Assembly: GCA_016191305.1 (NCBI GenBank) | Contig: JACPOX010000113.1 | Span: 1-12,446, forward strand | DNA: 12,446 nucleotides | Direction: 5' to 3' | DNA from: Legionella longbeachae | GTDB lineage: Bacteria > Pseudomonadota > Gammaproteobacteria > Legionellales > Legionellaceae | Part shown: one piece after another, positions 7,739 through 12,446 of the stretch | Numbering within the stretch: position 1 is the stretch's first letter | Layout of the letters: each line of letters starts with the position of its first letter | Translations under genes and position numbers: made by a program | Notes under the pieces: generated by a model | What the model saw: only the letters and a program-made list of their open reading frames with translations | Told to the model about the DNA's origin: nothing | Database searches by the model: none

Positions 7739-9355
7739 ATGGGTAATCCAAATCAAAATTTAGCTTTTAGAAATGATAAAAATGATTTTTTTATGAATCT
7801 TAAAACAGATATTAAGAGTAAGTTAACAAAAGAAGAAATAACGAAGGAGCTTGAAGAGCTGAATTCTCGTCCAGGAGAGATAGGATATACTTTTATATTG
7901 CAAAACCAAAAATCGCTGGAAGATGAATTTAAACACATGTTTGCTGCGTTGAATAAGCAAAAAGAAGAAAATATCGAAGCTTTTTGGCTGTATTGTTATT
8001 ATTGCGCTACTCTTTTAGAGGCCTTTCATAAAGCATATTCACAAGCGAGTAAAGAAGCTGAATATAAAGAGATCAAGCTACACATTAAGAATCGTTTGCT
8101 GAACAACAAGGAAGAAAAAAAGGATGCTCCGTCCCAGAGCAATTTTATTGAATCTATGCAAAAAAGTTTTATTGATGGGTTTAAGCATGTGTCTAAGGCT
8201 CCATATCATTTATCACAAATACGTGACTATGTAGCTTTTTCAAACTTATGCAGGGTATATTGGGTTTTTTGTCGCCTTAATTTAACTACCGGACTTACTA
8301 TAGCAAAAGATTTGCATCTTATTGAAAAATTTGATTTGCTATTGGGAACACATACCAATGTTGATGGAATCATTTCATTTCTTCAAGCTCCTAATGGAGT
8401 ACTCAATTATTTTAGTGTAGGCTTGTTCTTGGCCCGTTTTATAATTGAGGGCATTCTTTTAACAAAGCATACATTTTTTCCTACAACTGCCGAAAAAAAA
8501 GATAAAAATGGAAATGAGATTACAGCTTATGATCGTTTTAAACATGAATTATATAAACGTCATTGTAATTTTGCCAATGACTTGGTGTGGGCAACCGTAA
8601 ATTTTCTAACTAATTTTAATCAGATTACACATATACCTGGACCAATTGCTGGAGCACTTACAGCCGTCTTTTTAGGTTTTGATGTGTGTATGGCTTTATA
8701 TAAATGCCATCTAGCAAAACAAGAATATCTGATTAAAGAAGAGCAATATCTTCAGGAGATAGAAGATTATAAAAATCCAGAAATGTTTCAGTTTTTAACT
8801 CAAGAACAAAAGTCTGCCCATATAAAAATACGCGAAAAACAACGCGCAGAACTGTTTATTGACTGGAAGACAAAAGAGGCAACACTTCATTTTGTTGCTG
8901 CAGGGGCTGTTTTACTGATGACAGGATTTTCAGCGGCTCTCCTATTTACACCTCCGGGAATGGTTTTAGCTAGTTTTTTTGTTTGTCTAGTGGGTACATC
9001 AATGTATTTATCTGCTGGTTCCTATGCAAAACAAAAAGAGGCCAGTCTTCGTTTGGAACAGGCGCATCATATAAGACAGAATATCAGTGGAACACATAAA
9101 GACAGTGAGGCTGCGAGCAATGACTTTATCTTCACTATGATAAAGAATACTGTAATGCCTACCTTTATGATAGCGACTTTTGCTCTCTATTTTCCTGCAG
9201 CGCTGGCATTAACAGTGATGTATGCAGGTTATGAAATGTATCACGCTTATGATCAGCATAATTGTAAAAAAGAATCAGCTCAATTAGCTCTAGCTGCACC
9301 TGATGAAGAGTATGAACCATTTAATGATAAAGGAGTTTTAGCCTGTCGTTATTGA
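7739..9355 (+). CDS. Large helical protein with membrane-like segments; candidate Dot/Icm effector (Lpg3000-like by position)
   Basis: I recognise no enzymatic domain in this 538-aa protein. The N-terminal third (about 20-150) is charged and helical, rich in Lys and Glu. Hydrophobic stretches lie near 222-241, 301-320, 383-404, 405-427 and 472-496. Charged, probably coiled-coil helices lie at about 323-385 and 428-447. There is no signal peptide. The C-terminal tail (511-538) is hydrophilic with an acidic DEEYE block at 522-526, resembling the E-block of Legionella type IVB substrates. As I recall, L. pneumophila carries the core effector Lpg3000 beside mnmE, so I infer orthology from synteny and architecture. 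Base composition is like its neighbours. The gene lies 127 bp behind mnmE and is probably transcribed separately. A plain inner-membrane protein is the main alternative. Confidence 0.75.
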   Translation: MGNPNQNLAFRNDKNDFFMNLKTDIKSKLTKEEITKELEELNSRPGEIGYTFILQNQKSLEDEFKHMFAALNKQKEENIEAFWLYCYYCATLLEAFHKAYSQASKEAEYKEIKLHIKNRLLNNKEEKKDAPSQSNFIESMQKSFIDGFKHVSKAPYHLSQIRDYVAFSNLCRVYWVFCRLNLTTGLTIAKDLHLIEKFDLLLGTHTNVDGIISFLQAPNGVLNYFSVGLFLARFIIEGILLTKHTFFPTTAEKKDKNGNEITAYDRFKHELYKRHCNFANDLVWATVNFLTNFNQITHIPGPIAGALTAVFLGFDVCMALYKCHLAKQEYLIKEEQYLQEIEDYKNPEMFQFLTQEQKSAHIKIREKQRAELFIDWKTKEATLHFVAAGAVLLMTGFSAALLFTPPGMVLASFFVCLVGTSMYLSAGSYAKQKEASLRLEQAHHIRQNISGTHKDSEAASNDFIFTMIKNTVMPTFMIATFALYFPAALALTVMYAGYEMYHAYDQHNCKKESAQLALAAPDEEYEPFNDKGVLACRY

Positions 9356-9376
9356 TCTATCTGGTTTAGGTAACAA

Positions 9377-9395
9377 CTAGGGTCCACGACCCTAG
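9377..9395. repeat. Perfect 8-bp stem hairpin downstream of the 7739 gene
   Basis: CTAGGGTC (9377-9384) and GACCCTAG (9388-9395) form a perfect 8-bp stem with a three-base loop, 21 bp after the stop at 9355. No T-run follows on the plus strand, so it is not a canonical intrinsic terminator. It may still act as a 3' stabilising hairpin or belong to a repeat cluster with the next hairpin. Confidence 0.6.
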
Positions 9396-9459
9396 AGCGC
9401 TACACTATTAATATGTCCCGAGGCCCCAACATTAAGGTTAAGCAAAAGCAGCTTTAAAA

Positions 9460-9480
9460 GGTTGGGCCCCTGGTCCAACC
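9460..9480 (-). terminator. Strong hairpin; likely intrinsic terminator for minus-strand transcripts
   Basis: GGTTGGGCC (9460-9468) pairs with GGTCCAACC (9472-9480) as a 9-bp stem, including one G-T wobble, around a three-base loop. Read on the minus strand the stem is followed directly by TTTT, then AAAG. That fits termination of the leftward genes at 9537-11709 before they meet the rightward gene at 7739. A partial second copy of the arm, GGCCCCAAC at 9422-9430, could pair with 9461-9468 instead, so a wider repeat element of about 60 bp is possible. Confidence 0.55.
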
Positions 9481-9536
9481 TACAAAATCCTTAACTGGGA
9501 TAAGAAGCACCTTAGATCTAAGCTCATTCTCGAAGA

Positions 9537-9791
9537 TTAGATAGTATATGGTTGAATTGCATATTCTTCTAAATCTTCTTCTAACAATTGAAATAATAAT
9601 GTTTCAGTTTTGTCTTCTTCATTTATAATGTAATTTCGTTCTAGTTATTGGACAAATATCGGTTGGAAGAAGGATAATCCGGAAGATATGCATTCAGTTT
9701 CAATTTTTCTATAAGAAGACAATGTATTGAGTAATTTAGAAATGCTTAGATTGTTTAATGCATTTAGTTCTTGAGCAGCAAAAGTTACCAT
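9537..9791 (-). pseudogene. Small acidic ORF interrupted by an in-frame TAA
   Basis: On the minus strand an ATG at 9791-9789 follows GGAG by 9 bases and opens MVTFAAQELNALNNLSISKL. A TAA at 9647-9645 ends the frame after 48 codons. The same frame then continues 35 codons, with a strikingly acidic tail (NEEDKTETLLFQLLEEDLEE), to a second TAA at 9539-9537. Without the first stop the product would be 84 aa. A nonsense mutation in a small gene explains this best. A genuine 48-aa protein or chance is also possible. I do not recognise the family. The stretch lies between the amidase gene and the minus-strand terminator-like hairpin. Confidence 0.4.
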
Positions 9792-9956
9792 ATTAATGAT
9801 CTCCTCTAATTTATCTTGATCCCATTTACTATTTAATCGGATTTAGATTTCATGAGTTATTTTACAATAAATTAAATGAAAAATTATTATATATCATGTA
9901 TTTAAGTTATTCATTAAATTGATAATTCATCTAGATTTGGATATTTCTTTGAGACC

Positions 9957-10637
9957 TTATGTTTTATTGACCAACTTCATTACTCTCTTAACAAAATCTG
10001 GTCCAGGATCTTCTTTGTCGGTTTGATAATTTGGATCAAGTTCGAGCCAAAGAGAAGTGTTTTTGAAATTTAAATACTCATTATGACCTATAACATATTT
10101 TATATTCGGATATTTCTTTTTTAAATAACACACTAAAAACGCATTTGATTTTGTTTGTGCTTCAGTTAAATCATCTTTTCCATCTATTCCGCCTATGTTT
10201 TCAATGCCAATTGCATAATGATTCAGGCCGATAACATGCCTTGCCATCCAGTTTTCTGGCATGAGTTGATAGATACTTCCGTCACGATCAACTAAAAAAT
10301 GACTCGATACATTTAAATTGCCAGGTAATTCAGTGATTCGTGGCGAGTTTTGGGGAAAAGTAGGAGGATTAAAGATGCGAAAAGTTGCTTTCAAACTTGC
10401 TATGCATGTCCAATGCAATACGATCATCTTAGGTTCAATTTCAATTGATTTGGAGTTAATTCCATAATGAATCAATTGATATTGGCGTGTTAAAGCAATA
10501 CGTTCTTCATTAAATTGAATGGGTGATTTATGAATTTTCTGGGGACTATTACAAGAAAATGCATGTCCTAGAGAATTTGTTAAAAGTAATAGAACAAAAA
10601 GAATCTTTCCAAATACCTTCGGCATAATCATGTCCAT
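9957..10637 (-). CDS. Exported N-acetylmuramoyl-L-alanine amidase, AmpD/PGRP (Amidase_2) type
   Basis: Zinc amidases of this fold cut the bond between N-acetylmuramic acid and L-alanine of the peptide stem. The 226-aa product has a hydrophobic signal segment at about 9-22, with possible cleavage near HAFS. The AmpD catalytic set is visible: H75 in VLHWT, E146 in IGIENIGG, H185 in VIGHNEY, and K208 and D210 in KEDPGPDF, matching AmpD His34, Glu116, His154, Lys162 and Asp164. The segment between H185 and D210 is about 15 residues longer than in AmpD. ATGs at codons 1, 3 and 5 all fit. The first lies one base after the stop of the MltA-like gene, so the two are probably one operon. Export implies periplasmic peptidoglycan as substrate, unlike cytosolic AmpD. 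Confidence 0.88.
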   Translation of the reverse strand: MDMIMPKVFGKILFVLLLLTNSLGHAFSCNSPQKIHKSPIQFNEERIALTRQYQLIHYGINSKSIEIEPKMIVLHWTCIASLKATFRIFNPPTFPQNSPRITELPGNLNVSSHFLVDRDGSIYQLMPENWMARHVIGLNHYAIGIENIGGIDGKDDLTEAQTKSNAFLVCYLKKKYPNIKYVIGHNEYLNFKNTSLWLELDPNYQTDKEDPGPDFVKRVMKLVNKT

Positions 10638-10638
10638 A

Positions 10639-11709
10639 TTATTTTTTCAGCACCATGAAATAGGCGGCTACATAATTGGGTAAATGATGCGTTGCTTGAT
10701 AAAACGCTTTACTACCCTCGTAACTACCGGTTAAAAAATCTATTTGATATTGGTTATTTTGAAATGCGCCACCGGTATCTGCAAAAATACCCGCTCGAGT
10801 CACCATTTTTCCTGATTGATTAGGATATTGTACCAAGAGTAGTTTTCCTAGGCCAAATTGCTCTAGGTCTGCAGCAAAAGTGACTTCGGTATTGACTGTA
10901 ATTTTGTGTTCGGCATCTTTACCATAACCTTTAATGCCGTCTACGGATTTAAAATACCAGTACCTTTCTTGTTGATATGGATTTTGGATTTTATTATATG
11001 CAATGTTATTACAACGATGTACATTAAACATTTTAACTTGGTGCTTCGGATTGCTAAACTCTGCTACTAGAGTGCCTTGCATTAATGCTGCTTCCAAGTC
11101 ATCGCGAGTTAAATAGGCTAAGACGGGAATGTTTTTATTTGCCAAAGCGCCTTTTAATATAGCTTGCTTTCCATACTGGAAACGAATAAGTTCGGGTTTT
11201 ACATTTGCTTCTTCAAGAGTCAGTGATTCTTCATCTTTAGGAAGAGCATAAAGTGCGAAAGCATGATTTGCAGTGGGGTTAGAAGAAACTTTGGCAAGAT
11301 GGACATAATATTTGGTCATTAAAATTTTATCTTTAGGCAAATTGCTGATAAGAGGTTTAGTTTGCCTAAAGGCTTTGCTTTGCTCAATGTCTGGATACCA
11401 ACGAACGAAATCAAAATGCTTTTTAATAAATGCAGGATCATTAAGTTCCTTTTGGTGTGCGCAAAGAAATACTAAAGTTGCTTTAACTCGTGAAAGCGGT
11501 ATTTTAAAAACTTTCCCTTCATGAATAACCTGTGGATCATAATGCTTGCCTTTATTGAGATAAGCCAAAGTTTGTTTGGCCGTTGCACATAATGCTGGGC
11601 CATTAATTTCATAATGAGTTGTTGGCAATGGTTGGGACGGGACAAAATGAGCAGAGGCAAAAGCTTGGATGCTCACTAACATACTATAAAAGAAAAAATT
11701 TATTTTCAT
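10639..11709 (-). CDS. Exported MltA/3D-domain protein, putative lytic murein transglycosylase
   Basis: MltA enzymes cleave the MurNAc-GlcNAc bond of peptidoglycan, leaving 1,6-anhydro-muropeptides. The 356-aa product has a clear signal peptide with likely cleavage ASA|H after residue 20. The C-terminus carries the 3D barrel motif FADTGGAFQNNQYQIDFLTG (309-328), like the VGGAIKG..DIYQG region of E. coli MltA, and ends in YVAAYFMVLKK like MltA's WVLK. The middle has further MltA-like stretches: MTKYYVHLAK (131-140) where MltA has TGYY, ALYALPK at 152-158, and GALANKNIPVLAYL at 187-200. It is divergent, and catalysis is inferred. No lipobox was seen, so it is periplasmic or secreted rather than a lipoprotein. 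It leads the amidase gene by one base. Confidence 0.78.
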   Translation of the reverse strand: MKINFFFYSMLVSIQAFASAHFVPSQPLPTTHYEINGPALCATAKQTLAYLNKGKHYDPQVIHEGKVFKIPLSRVKATLVFLCAHQKELNDPAFIKKHFDFVRWYPDIEQSKAFRQTKPLISNLPKDKILMTKYYVHLAKVSSNPTANHAFALYALPKDEESLTLEEANVKPELIRFQYGKQAILKGALANKNIPVLAYLTRDDLEAALMQGTLVAEFSNPKHQVKMFNVHRCNNIAYNKIQNPYQQERYWYFKSVDGIKGYGKDAEHKITVNTEVTFAADLEQFGLGKLLLVQYPNQSGKMVTRAGIFADTGGAFQNNQYQIDFLTGSYEGSKAFYQATHHLPNYVAAYFMVLKK

Positions 11710-11754
11710 TATTTACAACAATCTTGAATCAAAGCAATATGATAACATTGTTTA

Positions 11755-11808
11755 AACCTAAAAAAAGCAGTAGACATTCGCAGTAGAGGTTAGCTGCATT
11801 TTTAGGTT
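11755..11808. repeat. Inverted repeat between divergent genes
   Basis: AACCTAAAAA (11755-11764) is the exact reverse complement of TTTTTAGGTT (11799-11808). Further in, GCAG (11767-11770) pairs with CTGC (11794-11797). The loop also contains a direct repeat GCAGTAGA at 11767-11774 and 11780-11787. The element lies in the 122-bp gap between the MltA-like gene and the divergent exchanger, so it may be a shared operator or a leader hairpin. Confidence 0.6.
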
Positions 11809-11831
11809 AACCCACTATGAGAGAAGATTAG

Positions 11832-12446
11832 ATGATATTGGCTATTTTTTTATTACTAGCTTCGACAATCCTGATTTATCTTTCCTGTACGTTTTTTGTT
11901 AATGCCATAGAATGGGTGGGACATAAATTCAATATGACAAAAAATGCAACAGGCACAATATTAGCCGCTTTTGGAACAGCTCTTCCCGAAAGTGTTGTTA
12001 CATTTATAGCTGTGGTCTTTGGCAATACTCCTGAACAAAAAGACATAGGTATAGGTGCTGCAATTGGAGGTCCTTTAGTTTTAGCGACTATTGCCTATTC
12101 TGTTGTAGGCTTCACATTCATTATGAGTAAGAAGAATCAAAAGAAAAAAATTTTATCAAAGTCAACAGAGCTTCGTTTGCGACATGACCAGTTGTGGTTT
12201 ATGAAAATATTTATAGTCAAAATTACTCTTGGGTTAATCATTTTTAAATTTAAACCATGGTTAGGAATAGGGTTTCTAATAGCCTATGCTCTTTATGTGA
12301 AGCAAGAGATAAAACAAAGTGATGATCCAGAACATCTGGATTTTTTAGAACCATTAAAAATAAGATCTCATGATAATAATCCCTCCTTAATTTGGGCGAT
12401 ATTGCAGAATGTATTAGCCTTATTGGTTATTTTTATAAGTGCCCAA
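11832..12446 (+). CDS. CaCA-family sodium/calcium exchanger-like membrane protein (5' part, cut by window edge)
   Basis: CaCA proteins exchange cations such as Ca2+ for Na+ or H+ across the inner membrane through two inverted repeats. The 205 codons present start MILAIFLLLASTILIYLSCT and remain open to the last base. The N-terminal alpha-1 motif is clear: GTILAAFGTALPESVVT at residues 41-57, with the ion-binding Pro-Glu. It is followed by GIGAAIGGPLVLAT at 73-86, where most exchangers have GS-N rather than GGP. Membrane segments lie near 3-24, 41-63, 73-97, 123-139, 142-156 and 187-204. A basic cytosolic loop lies around 99-120. The ATG is preceded by a GAGAAG purine stretch. The alpha-2 repeat lies outside the window. 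Ion specificity cannot be told. Confidence 0.85.
   Translation, partial: MILAIFLLLASTILIYLSCTFFVNAIEWVGHKFNMTKNATGTILAAFGTALPESVVTFIAVVFGNTPEQKDIGIGAAIGGPLVLATIAYSVVGFTFIMSKKNQKKKILSKSTELRLRHDQLWFMKIFIVKITLGLIIFKFKPWLGIGFLIAYALYVKQEIKQSDDPEHLDFLEPLKIRSHDNNPSLIWAILQNVLALLVIFISAQ

Noticed and set aside
9377..9395. Intrinsic terminator of the 7739 gene
   Set aside because: The hairpin is perfect but has no T-run on the plus strand, so it is listed only as a hairpin repeat.
9831..9956. A further small gene between the interrupted ORF and the amidase gene
   Set aside because: Only very short frames exist, for example six codons after an ATG on the minus strand, and the sequence is simply AT-rich.

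Overview
The window looks like the chromosomal replication-origin region of a gammaproteobacterium of the order Legionellales, most likely a Legionella species. The grounds are an AT-rich sequence, DnaA, RnpA and YidC proteins of Legionella type, and a large helical protein next to mnmE where L. pneumophila, as I recall, carries the core Dot/Icm effector Lpg3000. Genus and effector identity rest on remembered family knowledge, not on a search.

Left part (1-2842, minus strand): the classic dnaA-dnaN-recF operon reading away from the origin. recF is cut by the window edge and overlaps dnaN by an ATGA. dnaN appears to start at TTG and dnaA at GTG, each behind a good Shine-Dalgarno sequence. Origin (about 2843-3869): about 1 kb of very AT-rich non-coding DNA with one perfect DnaA box beside a likely dnaA promoter. 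It also holds an imperfect direct duplication of about 227 bp (3158-3384 and 3515-3741, period 357 bp), in which several DnaA-box-like 9-mers recur at the same relative places. A strong sigma70-type promoter at 3808-3836 drives the rightward operon.

Centre (3870-7611, plus strand): rpmH, rnpA, yidD, yidC and mnmE, packed with zero spacing or overlaps. They supply ribosomal protein L34, the protein subunit of RNase P, two membrane-insertion factors and a tRNA wobble-modification GTPase. After a 127-bp gap comes a separate 538-aa multi-helix, membrane-segment-rich protein (7739-9355), a candidate Dot/Icm effector.

Right part (9356-12446): 9356-9536 is a non-coding convergent zone with two strong hairpins, one followed by a T-run on the minus strand. 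A small minus-strand reading frame interrupted by an in-frame TAA follows (9537-9791). 9792-9956 is AT-rich DNA with no gene that I can see. Next is a minus-strand pair of exported cell-wall proteins separated by one base: a divergent MltA-like lytic transglycosylase (upstream) and an AmpD/PGRP-type amidase. These could act together on peptidoglycan glycan strands and stem peptides in the periplasm. Divergent from them is the 5' part of a CaCA-family cation exchanger, cut by the window end. The intergenic region between the divergent genes holds a long inverted repeat.

I see no rRNA, tRNA, CRISPR array or insertion sequence. The most interesting non-textbook items are the duplicated origin module, the effector candidate, the nonsense-interrupted small gene and the amidase/MltA pair.
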